Shown: positions 43,137-51,471 of the stretch, piece after piece
Position numbering within the stretch: position 1 is the first letter of the stretch
Layout: every line of letters begins with the position of its first letter
Assembly (NCBI GenBank): GCA_003135055.1
Contig: PLDF01000424.1
Span: 30,226 to 94,225 of the forward strand
DNA: 64,000 bases
Direction: 5' to 3'
Source of the DNA: Bryobacterales bacterium
GTDB lineage: Bacteria; Acidobacteriota; Terriglobia; Bryobacterales; Bryobacteraceae
Notes under the pieces: generated by a model
What the model saw: only the letters and a program-made list of their open reading frames with translations
Databases searched by the model: none
What the model was told of the DNA's origin: nothing
Program-made: the position numbers and the translations under genes

Positions 43137-43436
43137 ATCGGCGGTTGCGCACTAATTCCGCGACGAACAGCCAGCAGCCGGCAAGCGCGAGCGTCTCAAA
43201 AGCCAAACGAACGGTTGACTGATCCAACGAACTGAAAAGCTCGCTCAGGACTGCGCAACCGGCGCCAAGCAAGGCGATTACCCATTTTGGTAGAAGCCCC
43301 GCTGCAAGCATGATGGGGAACAATAAAGAAAGCCAAACGCAACAAACGGTTTCGTCCACCAGTCGGCGAGGGCGACGACCAGGATGATGGCGCCGCTCAC
43401 CAGCAGGACTGGGTTTCGATTACGCTCTTCCCATAC
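43137..43436 (-). pseudogene. Membrane sensor kinase, decayed N-terminal remnant
   Basis: Upstream of the adaptor the minus strand encodes pieces of a membrane protein in shifting frames: VWEERNRNPVLLVSGAIILV, then VALADWWTKPFVAFGFLY from 43436, then in another frame LFPIMLAAGLLPKWVIALLG, LFSSLDQSTVRLAFETLALA and GCWLFVAELVRNRR, then in the adaptor frame DLTMEAQEHLKVLAETSP. Several hydrophobic helices followed by EHLKVLAETSPAAIVT are what is expected of an N-terminal sensor region plus PAS start of a histidine kinase. At least two frameshifts separate the parts. Confidence 0.5.
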
Positions 43437-43607
43437 TCGCGAGCGGGCCAAGTTTTAAGGTTGGGGCATGCAATAACCGCGATGGCGCGCGGCATAATGT
43501 CGGTTCTCGCTCGGTCAGAATGCTTGGCGGCGGCCTCGGTGTTCGGACTTCATTCGAGCCATTTTCGAACGGCGCGGGAACGGCGTCAGTAGCGTCCGCG
43601 CGGCGAA

Positions 43608-43889
43608 TTGCAACCATCGGGAAGCCTCTTCGAGTTCACCAGGAATGCAACCACGGAACACGGCTGGATCGAGGCGAGCATGCAGGTGTTTGCCAGCAAT
43701 AGCGGTGAGCCATCGAATGGGCCGAACCTCATCATCGAGCAATACGCCTTCGATAACGCGCCCATCGCCGCCGGGGAGGGTGAACTGAGTCCGGAAGAAC
43801 CGCCTTCTATCGCCGAAAGCGGTCTTGCGGCGCTGATTCTGGGCGCTGAAAGGCTGCGGCGCTGGCGCAAGGCCCACAAGGCGGCTTGA
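43608..43889 (+). pseudogene. PEP-CTERM-like protein, C-terminal fragment
   Basis: The last about 90 codons of a secreted protein with a C-terminal sorting tail: HGWIEASMQ and YAFDNAPIAAGEGE precede PEEPPSIAESGLAALILGAE and RLRRWRKAHKAA. A Pro-Glu/Glu-Pro start, hydrophobic helix and Arg/Lys-rich end fit the PEP-CTERM signal recognised by exosortase, here in a worn form. The text before it (GWxxxS, YAxDN, GEG) resembles many Acidobacteria PEP-CTERM proteins. The N-terminal part and signal peptide are missing, so this is a remnant. Confidence 0.5.
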
Positions 43890-44210
43890 GAGTATCGATG
43901 TCCACAGAGATCGAGCCCCCTGGCGGCCGATCGCCATGGGGTCCGCACCAGCAAGATCGTCCCTTGTACTGCTCCTTACCAGGCGCCCGGGAAAAAGATA
44001 GAAGTTTATAAGATTGCCGGGCATGATGAATTAGAACTTTCATTAGTTGCCAGGCGCTATCTTATCTGGCGTTGAGACCGGCCTGGTAAGAAGCCGGTGG
44101 CTTCTGCCCTTCCGTCGTCCCGCGCCGCCGGTGTTCTGTGCGCAAGGCGGCCGGTCCGCCGCAAGAATCCGCGGCTGAGGGACCGGGAGAAAAGCGCCAC
44201 AGGAGAAAGC

Positions 44211-44306
44211 ATGATCTCAAAAGCCAAGCAACTCGCGTCCATCACCGCCGTCGGCGCGAGCGCCATCGCTCTCACCTGGCGGCAAAACCGGAGCCGCCAT
44301 AATTGA
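44211..44306 (+). pseudogene. Start of an exported protein, cut short
   Basis: AGGAGA six bases ahead of an ATG at 44211 gives a strong translation start. The 31 codons read MISKAKQLASITAVGASAIA, then LTWRQNRSRHN and a TGA. The Lys-rich start and hydrophobic stretch are signal-peptide-like, but the sequence breaks before a cleavage site. It may be the start of the PEP-CTERM-type gene family whose end lies at 43608-43889, or of a gene displaced by the restriction-like gene that follows. The 43890-44210 gap otherwise holds nothing I recognise. Confidence 0.35.
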
Positions 44307-44382
44307 TTCCGGCATCCTGAATACTTCAATCATCTTCCAAAGCAACTCTAATCCCGGCAACTTTACTGAAGGCGGCTCGGCG

Positions 44383-45138
44383 CTTTTCAAGTCTAAAATC
44401 CCAGTATTCCAACGATTCCAACGGGAGTTCGTCTGGAAGGATGAACAGGTCATGAGCCTGCTCGACTCGATCTACCATGGATATCCGGTGGGATCCTTAC
44501 TGCTCTGGTCCACAAAAGAGCGGCTAAGACACGAACGTAGTGTCGGCGGGTTTAGCCTTCCAAACACTCCCGAGGACTATCCTGTGCAGTACGCCCTCGA
44601 TGGGCAGCAACGGCTTACGAATCTGTACGGAGTTTTCGACTCCGATGCCGCCACCCAGGATCCGGAGCTCGCGGAGCGCTTCAACGTCTGCTTTGTCCCG
44701 GACTCAGGTGAATTCGTCCATGCGTCCGCGGCTGACCTCGCGAAGTCGATCAATCCGCACAACATCCTTGATACTACGAAGCTCCTCCCAGAGTTGAAGC
44801 GCTTCGACACCGTACAACAAACGACAATTGCCAACCTAACCGAACGGTTCAAGGACTATGAATTCCCCGTGGTGACGATCAAGGACCGCAGCAATCAAGA
44901 GGTCTGTCGTGTCTTCCAGCGGATTAACTCCTCTGGAACCACACTCAGCGCCTTGGAATTGTTAGCAGCATGGACGTGGTCTGAAGAGTTCGACCTGCGT
45001 AATGAAATTCAGTCCCTACTTGACCGCCTCGCTGACAGGGGCTACGGGGACCTGGACGAGACCGAGGTCATGCGCTGTATAACGGCAATCGTAAATGACA
45101 GTATCGATAGCGATGCTTTGGTCGACAGGTCGACATAA
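44383..45138 (+). pseudogene. GmrSD-like restriction protein, DUF262 N-terminal part
   Basis: N-terminal half of a GmrSD-type (type IV, modified-DNA-dependent) restriction enzyme. Homology begins at codons for LFKSKIPVFQRFQREFVWKD (44383), where a nine-base tandem duplication (ATTCCAACG twice) doubles FQR. It continues MSLLDSIYHGYPVGSLLLW and YALDGQQRLTNLYGVFDSD, with the DGQQR motif that binds and hydrolyses NTP in DUF262 proteins, then FQRINSSGTTLSALELLAAW. The frame ends in a stop at 45138. No acceptable start codon was found ahead of the homologous region except within the body (ATG 44452), another sign of decay. Confidence 0.8.
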
Positions 45139-45147
45139 AGTCATGAT

Positions 45148-45899
45148 GTGTTGGTAACTGGAATGTCGAAGCTTAAGCAAGCGATGTTCGCGGCAATTGA
45201 CTTTTTCGAAAAGGGCATCCGCATCAGGAACATCGTCTTTGTGCCCTTCCCGATCATGATAGTGCCGCTGGTCGCTTTTATGCGGCTACGCTCAAACCCA
45301 CAGCAGATCAGCGAAAAGCGCTGCGCCGTTGGTTTTGGCACTGCGCATTTACCCAGCGATACAAGGCCGGCACTAACCGGCTTGTGATGGAAGATTTATC
45401 GGAGATATCGGAGTTAGCGTCTGGTCAGCCCGCTTTTGGCCACCTCCAGCCAACGGTGGATCCGACAGCATTCTTGAAGACGTGGCGGATCAATTCCACC
45501 ATCGCGAAGGCCGCAAGATGCCTCCTAGCTCAACTGGATCCGAAGAGCTTCATCACAGGGGCGCCGGTCGATCTCAGCGACACCCTCGCGGCATACGATG
45601 CGCGCGAATTCCACCACATATATCCAAAAGCATACTTGGGGGGCCAAGGCATCCCGTTCCATGAGGCCAATGTCATCGCAAATATCTGTATGCTGACCGC
45701 GTCCGATAATAACGCCGTCAGTGATCGCGCTCCGCAAGATTACTATCCGGAAATTCCTGCGGAAATCCTTACGGACGTGTTTGATCGCGCACTGGTACCC
45801 GCAGAGGACCGCAGGGGATCGAGAGTTTATGCCGATTTCATAAAAGCCCGTGCGGCCGCTTTAGCCAAAAAGGCAAGCGATCTCATACAGAACGGTTGA
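45148..45899 (+). pseudogene. GmrSD-like restriction protein, C-terminal part with DUF1524 HNH-like site
   Basis: Continuation of the same gene in two further frames. From 45148 the frame gives MSKLKQAMFAAIDFFEKGIR and VPFPIMIVPLVAFM; after a shift near 45281 it becomes ATLKPTADQRKALRRWFWHC, AFTQRYKAGTNRLVMEDLSE, then REFHHIYPKAYL and NICMLTASDNNAVSDRAPQDY up to the TGA at 45899. The HHxxP motif followed by NxxxLTxxxN is the DUF1524 nuclease site. With the N-terminal part the original protein would be about 500 residues. Two frameshifts make the gene inactive unless they are sequencing errors. Confidence 0.8.
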
Positions 45900-46463
45900 C
45901 CGCCCGGACGGAGAGGTGACCGGGAGTCGGCAATTGGCCGCATGGCCCTGCCTCTTAGTCGCTCGGAGAGACACCCTCTTGGATGAGTCGCTCGACGCGC
46001 GGAACTGATCGTGTTCGGCAAGGTCCCGTATAAAGGGCGATCTGGGAAATGACGCATCGGTCGGCCAGCTGTCCCGAAATCCGTTGTTCCCGCCAGCAAA
46101 AACCCAAGAGATCCGGCTCTGGAAGTTAGCGACCGGAACAACGGAGATTAGGCCTTAAGCCACGGGGCCGAACCTTGGCAGAAAGGCCTTATCTTAGCGC
46201 ATATGCCGGTTGCCGTTCCCGGTCCCTGCATAAATAGCCAAGCTCCATAGCCTCATCTTCCCAGCGCCGTGGCGATGGTCTTCGACCACTCGAAGGAAAC
46301 CGTCTTTTGCGCTTCCCTTTCGCGCCACCATGAATCTGCGTGAAAGTATTCGTCCGCGGCCGTCACCACGCGGATTTGCGGTCAGCAGCCCATGGCGCGC
46401 CCGGCCGCCAGGAAGATGCGCGCCGCGCACGCGGAATCGGTACGCGCAGCCTCTCACAAACAA
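45900..46463. other. Intergenic region with a long-loop inverted repeat
   Basis: No gene recognised between the restriction-like remnant and the convergent TonB receptor. The only structure is an 11-base perfect inverted repeat, TCCGTTGTTCC (46080-46090) and GGAACAACGGA (46135-46145), with a 44-base loop. Confidence 0.35.
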
Positions 46464-49400
46464 TTACCAGCTCAGTCTCGCCGCCAACTGCATCTGGCGG
46501 GGCGAATTCGCCTGCGCTTGCCATTTACCCCAGTTGGCGTTTCCGAGCGTCGTAGCGCCCGATATGGGGCCGAACCAGGTGCGATTCAGAATGTTGAACG
46601 CCTCGCCACGAAGCTCTATGCGCGCCCTCTCCTTAATGGCGAAGATCCGCGATAACCCCAGAGACTCGTTAAATTGAGGCCAACTGCGGAAATCCGGGTT
46701 GTACCGCGTGGAATTCCCGAACGACGTTGACGACTGCGTTGGGAAGAAGGTCTGCGGTTGGAGATAGCTCTCCTGGAAAGGTTGGAACTTGCCGGAGTAG
46801 GGGAGGGTCCAGCCTTGGTATGTGCTAATCGTGGGGGTGTTGCTGAATTCGCCGATGGGGAAGCTAGGGGCATTAGTGCCGATGTTCATCGGCAATCCGC
46901 TGGCGTAGGTTTGTATGCCTGAGATGCGCCAGCCGCCCACAATCGCGCCCGCCACGCCCGTCGACAAGTATCTCTTCCCGTGTCCGACGGGAAGCTCGTA
47001 CACGTATGTCAGCTTCACCGCGCTTGTCTGATCGAAAATGGCGATCGATTTGAGCAGGCTCAAATTGTACATGTCGCCATAGTCGGTCCCGGAAAGGTAG
47101 GTTGTGTCCGCGTCGGACAGGATCTTCGAGAAACTATAGGAGGCTTGGATCGTCAGCCCATTACCCAGCTGCTTGTTGAACTTGACTAGTAGGGCGTTGT
47201 AGGTGGAATGGCCGATCCGATCGCCGCCTCCGTCAATCGTATCGATCGTCCCATATTGGGGATAGGGCCTATAGGCCTGCGTCACGGTCGCTCCCGTGCC
47301 CCACAACTGGGTGAAGCTTTCGCATTCGCTTGCGGAGCCCGCGCCGCAGGTCCATGGCACCCTGGCCCCGGCGTTAATCGCCGTTTGAGAAGTGATCAGC
47401 GAGCTCAGCGCCGTTCGTCCGGCCGTCGTGAACGGATTCAGAGTGGGCGGCAGGGAATTGAACGGCACCTGGTTAAACGCCAGCATGTTCGACGTGATGT
47501 CGCTGGCCAGCGTCGCCACGTAGCCGACCTCGACGGACGCGGTATTCGTAATCTTACGTTGAATATTAAACGAGTAGTTCAGCTCGGCGTCCGATCTGGC
47601 CGAATCGTTCCCGTTTTTCCCGTAGGACGGCGGATTCATGCCGACGCCGACGCCGGGGTCGACGTCCGGCAGAGTCAAATTGATGCCGGGACCCTGCGAC
47701 AATATGAAGGTCGGCAACAGGCCGCCGCTTTGGTTATTGACCGTGTCCCGTATCGCGAAGCCAAGTTGGTGCGACGACTGCCCGATGCCGGACAGCGGCC
47801 CGAAGGTGCGAGCGGCGGCGGCGCGGATCACGGTCTTGTCATTGATCGCATAAGCGAGAGAGAGACGCGGCCCATACCCGCCGTACCAGTTGCCGACCAG
47901 CGCATTGCTGCCCGTCCGGCCCGGGCCGGACCCGGCGAATTCGGTGGCGCCCAGAATTCCGCCGGCGGCCGGATTCGGCTCGGTAAAGTTCAGGGTGCTC
48001 AACTGGCCGCTTGGCGAGTGCGGCGCCATATTCAGTTGATACCGGAAGCCGTAATTCACCGTAAGTTTGCTCGATATCTTCCAATCGTCCTGGATAAACG
48101 CCTGGTGCGTTACATAGTAGGCGAGCAGGTAGCGCGGCGTATCCATGTTGAAGCCACCCACCTGCCCCAGCAGCATCGACGCAAACCCGCTGCCGCCGGC
48201 AGTCGACTCGGCCAGACCCGTCCCGAGCGCAACGTTGTCCGTGTTTTGGGAGCTGAAGGTGACGCCGCCGGACCCATACTGTATTCCGAAGCCGTCGTAG
48301 TGGTCGTCGGCCAAGAAATATCCCCACTTGAAGGTGTGCGCCCCCATGACCTTCGTCATGTCCTCGTGCAACTCGAAGACCAAGCGGTCCGAGCCGTTCG
48401 GGGCGGAGGTACCCCAGCCGGTGAAGTCGCCCGTGCTGATAATGGGAAAATTGTCGCATAGGTCAAAACCCGGCAGGCAGATCCCTTTCGTTTGCCAGTA
48501 CCCCGTGGCCAACAAGTTGGGTATCCCCTCGCTTTGCGGGGAGCCTGTTGTTACAGCCTGCGAGCCGTGATCTTCCCGATAGTGGTTGAACCCGCCGTAG
48601 AAGCGGTTCAGGAGGGTTGGAGTGATAGTCCAATCCCAATTGCCGCGATACACCTGCGTCGCGTCGTACCCAAAACTGGAACTGCTGAGCGGGAATGGCA
48701 GTCCGGGACAACCGGCGGGCCCGCACTCGGCGGCATCCCTATAGCGGTTCATTAAAAACGAAATGTGGTGTTTCGAGCCTATGTTCTGATCGAACTTGAG
48801 GCTCCACCTGTTGTTCGGAGCAATGCTGGTGCCGGTGCTGTTAAAGTAATTGTTGCTCCAGTACCCGGACGTCCCGGGCACGATGCCCGGGCGGTTCGGC
48901 GTGATAATGCCCGACACATAGTTCAGGATCGGCACGATGGTCGGATCGAATCGATTCTGCGGAATGACGTTGCCAGGGAAAGGGGTCCTGGTGTACGTTC
49001 CGTTCGCGTTTTCCACCTGCGATGCCGGATCGTATACCTGGTACATCGCCCCGCTCGCGTTTACAAATTGGGACAGGTTGCCGGTATAGAACGCCGGCGG
49101 CGGCACGCTATAGTATGTACCGTTGCCCGCGCCCACGCGGTTCCGGAAGCCTTCGTAAGAGCCGAAGAAAAACGTCTTGTTCTTGCCGTTATACACTTTG
49201 GGGATCCAAACCGGCCCGCCGACCGTGGCCCCGAAGTTGTTTTGCTTGTAAATCGGCCTCACGCTATTGAAGAAACCCTTGGCATCGAAGTCCTGGTTGC
49301 GCATGAACTCAAACGCGCTCCCATGGATCTGGTTCGTACCCGATTTTGAAACGAAGCTGAGCGTTCCGCCCGAGGCTTGGCCGAACTCGGCCTTGAAGCC

Positions 49401-50075
49401 GCTGGTTACCACGTTGAACTCCGTGAGAGCTTCCACCGACGGGCTATTCATCGCGGCCGCGCCTCCATCGCCAGCATCGCTGCCGATCTTAGTTCCAGCG
49501 AGAGAGGTGCCATCGAGCGTCACGCCTACGGTGTCGTTGCCGCCGCCGATCCGGAAGGTGCCGGCCGAGTTCACTTCCCCCGCGCCCGCGGACGCCAGGT
49601 CGAAGGGACTGCGCGAAGTGCCGTTCACCTGGACCGGCAGTGAATTCACAAAGGTGCTCGATACGTTCGTGCCCACCCTGGCGTTCTCCGTTTGTATCGT
49701 CTGCGCCTGGGCGGACACCTCGATGCTCTGTTGCGCCGTGCCCACCTCGAGGTTGACGTCCACGCGCGTCTCGCCGCCGGGGTTTACCGCCACGTTTGTC
49801 TCTGTATACGCCTTGAAACCCTGGACATTGACCTTCACTTGATAATCGCCGACGGGCAAGGAGGGTACAGTGTAATCGCCCGCGGTGCTGGTCGTGGTTT
49901 TGTATGACGCGTTCGTGCTTCTTTGAACGACCGTTATCTGAGCCGCGGGCACGACGGCGCCGCTGGCGTCCTTCACGGTGCCCGTAATGTCGCCTCGATC
50001 CTGCGCCAGCAGCGGGATCGCAGTAACCGCCGCCAATAGAATGAAACGAAGACTCCCTCGCAGCTTAGTTTGCAT
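46464..50075 (-). CDS. Oar-like TonB-dependent outer-membrane receptor
   Basis: Large outer-membrane protein of 1203 residues, of the kind hugely expanded in Solibacter-like genomes. It has a signal peptide (SLRFILLAAVTAIPLLAQ), an N-terminal carboxypeptidase-regulatory-like/CarboxypepD_reg beta-sandwich (GDITGTVKDASGAVVPAAQI, TTTSTAGDYTVPSLPVGDYQ), then a plug domain (NSPSVEALTEFNVVTSGFKA, EFGQASGGTLSFVSKSGTNQ, IHGSAFEFMRNQDFDAK) and a long barrel with repeated aromatic strands ending in a C-terminal ARLSW. Such receptors probably import glycans or peptides. A likely promoter is at 50419-50447. The nearby GH54 gene suggests plant-polymer uptake. Confidence 0.92.
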   Translation of the reverse strand: MQTKLRGSLRFILLAAVTAIPLLAQDRGDITGTVKDASGAVVPAAQITVVQRSTNASYKTTTSTAGDYTVPSLPVGDYQVKVNVQGFKAYTETNVAVNPGGETRVDVNLEVGTAQQSIEVSAQAQTIQTENARVGTNVSSTFVNSLPVQVNGTSRSPFDLASAGAGEVNSAGTFRIGGGNDTVGVTLDGTSLAGTKIGSDAGDGGAAAMNSPSVEALTEFNVVTSGFKAEFGQASGGTLSFVSKSGTNQIHGSAFEFMRNQDFDAKGFFNSVRPIYKQNNFGATVGGPVWIPKVYNGKNKTFFFGSYEGFRNRVGAGNGTYYSVPPPAFYTGNLSQFVNASGAMYQVYDPASQVENANGTYTRTPFPGNVIPQNRFDPTIVPILNYVSGIITPNRPGIVPGTSGYWSNNYFNSTGTSIAPNNRWSLKFDQNIGSKHHISFLMNRYRDAAECGPAGCPGLPFPLSSSSFGYDATQVYRGNWDWTITPTLLNRFYGGFNHYREDHGSQAVTTGSPQSEGIPNLLATGYWQTKGICLPGFDLCDNFPIISTGDFTGWGTSAPNGSDRLVFELHEDMTKVMGAHTFKWGYFLADDHYDGFGIQYGSGGVTFSSQNTDNVALGTGLAESTAGGSGFASMLLGQVGGFNMDTPRYLLAYYVTHQAFIQDDWKISSKLTVNYGFRYQLNMAPHSPSGQLSTLNFTEPNPAAGGILGATEFAGSGPGRTGSNALVGNWYGGYGPRLSLAYAINDKTVIRAAAARTFGPLSGIGQSSHQLGFAIRDTVNNQSGGLLPTFILSQGPGINLTLPDVDPGVGVGMNPPSYGKNGNDSARSDAELNYSFNIQRKITNTASVEVGYVATLASDITSNMLAFNQVPFNSLPPTLNPFTTAGRTALSSLITSQTAINAGARVPWTCGAGSASECESFTQLWGTGATVTQAYRPYPQYGTIDTIDGGGDRIGHSTYNALLVKFNKQLGNGLTIQASYSFSKILSDADTTYLSGTDYGDMYNLSLLKSIAIFDQTSAVKLTYVYELPVGHGKRYLSTGVAGAIVGGWRISGIQTYASGLPMNIGTNAPSFPIGEFSNTPTISTYQGWTLPYSGKFQPFQESYLQPQTFFPTQSSTSFGNSTRYNPDFRSWPQFNESLGLSRIFAIKERARIELRGEAFNILNRTWFGPISGATTLGNANWGKWQAQANSPRQMQLAARLSW

Positions 50076-50846
50076 TTCGCGTTATCTCCTCTGAACTGTT
50101 TACTCCCGCACGACTGGGCGCTTGAGCGCCGGCCCATTGCCCGCCCAATCGTTGAAATGGCGAGCAGAAATGGCGAGCATCCGTAAGGGCGGTGGCCCAA
50201 AATCATGCTGCTGATGGCGAACCAAGCGGGAGCCTCGGTTCAACTGAGCGTAAGCGGTGGGAACCGCGGCGCAAAAAGGCACAATGATAGGAATGTGGCG
50301 CAATGACGCCCTGGTCACTGAAACCTCTTCTTTCCCCTGTCGCGTTGCTGCGTGGCCCGACTGCGTCGTCGTTGCCCGGTTGCGCAATGCGCAATCTCCC
50401 TTGACTTTTACGGAGCCGATAGTACCAGGGAACCGTAGAGAAGTCAAGAAAAAAAGAACGCGTGAACGCGTGGGGCCTTACCATCAAGAGTGAGTTCGTG
50501 GCCTGTGACCGAACTGGATTCGTTCGGAACCGGAATCGCGTCGCTGCCGGCTTGCGCCGTTGCGGCTCCCGGAGCGCGCTGGGCGAAAGCCTGTGACGCG
50601 CCTGCATACGTTCCAATGGCTCGACATTTCTCCAGAAGGCGCCCGACCCCTCGTCACAGCCGAGGACCTCGATCCAGTCCAATTCCCCAGCCCGGACGAT
50701 ATTGGTACTTAACGCCGCAGCCGAACGGGCTTCCCTCCGTTGCCTGGCACAGGATCGAACCGAGATGGTCTAACTTCGGTTGCGCCGTAATCGAGGAGCA
50801 ATCCTGATGGCGGGCATCTCCAAGCGCCTGGCTCTTGCGTGCCGAA
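50076..50846. other. Long upstream region of the TonB receptor
   Basis: No convincing gene. A minus-strand open frame (50203-50682) has unnatural composition and runs through the promoter at 50419-50447. If that promoter is used, the TonB receptor transcript has a leader of roughly 340 bases, long enough for regulation. Confidence 0.4.
50419..50447 (-). promoter_or_regulatory. Strong sigma-70-like promoter toward the TonB receptor
   Basis: On the minus strand TTGACT (50447-50442), exactly 17 bases, then TACTAT (50424-50419). Both boxes and the spacing are close to consensus, rare in this GC-rich DNA. Confidence 0.5.
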
Positions 50847-51335
50847 TTATTCCACGCGAACGAACTTGCATGCGGGCGCCGAGTCTACGGCAACGCCTCG
50901 CGCGTTCCGCACCTGCCTCAGCGTCAGCGTCTTGCCTTCAATCCGGAACCGATAAACCTCGTTTGCGCCGGTCTTCATCACGACGGGAATCTTCGCAACG
51001 AGGGGGTGAATCGTGATCAAGTCGCCCGAGATTTCGTACGTTCCCGCATTGGCGAGCAGCGGTCCCCAGATGGCGCGCAACTGGTCCGCAGTTGCCTTGC
51101 TCGCGTCTGCGATATCCGGCCGGTCGGTTGCTTCCAATACCATGCTGCAGTGCGGTGGCGTGAACAGGTATAGAGCGGCCCGCGCCGACTCCTCAGAATC
51201 AAGCTGCAATGCTCCCGCCAGCGGCGAATCCGCGGCAAATGCCGTAACGACTGCGCCCGCAAGCAGTATCAGTCCGACGATAACCATTCCCCATCTAGAA
51301 GGACCTAAGGTCCAACACTTCATGGGATACAGCAT
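50847..51335 (-). CDS. Exported lipocalin-like protein
   Basis: A protein of up to 162 residues with a signal or anchor (GMVIVGLILLAGAVVTAFAA) and a compact beta domain. The part ARAALYLFTPPHCSMVLEAT, the helix TADQLRAIWGPLLANAGTYEI and the strands SGDLITIHPLVAKIPVVMKT and VYRFRIEGKTLTLRQV follow the pattern of lipocalin-like families in which a Tyr-x-Tyr-free short barrel ends with TLTLR. Ligand unknown. The N-terminus is uncertain: ATG 51335 leaves a 14-residue basic leader before the hydrophobic stretch, and the ATG of MVIVGL would be a shorter alternative. Confidence 0.6.
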   Translation of the reverse strand: MLYPMKCWTLGPSRWGMVIVGLILLAGAVVTAFAADSPLAGALQLDSEESARAALYLFTPPHCSMVLEATDRPDIADASKATADQLRAIWGPLLANAGTYEISGDLITIHPLVAKIPVVMKTGANEVYRFRIEGKTLTLRQVRNARGVAVDSAPACKFVRVE

Positions 51336-51471
51336 AGCTCACGGGGGGCCTGCTTTTCTTAAAGGTAAGATCGTCGGCTATTAAGTACCGGCCGCGATGT
51401 CACCGTTGCTCCCGTGTTGACGTGGTTCACCGCGTTCTGAATGGCCGCATAGGATCATGACCAAAGCTGGT

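Noticed and set aside
47208..48461. 417-codon plus-strand frame
   Set aside because: Antisense shadow of the TonB receptor gene.
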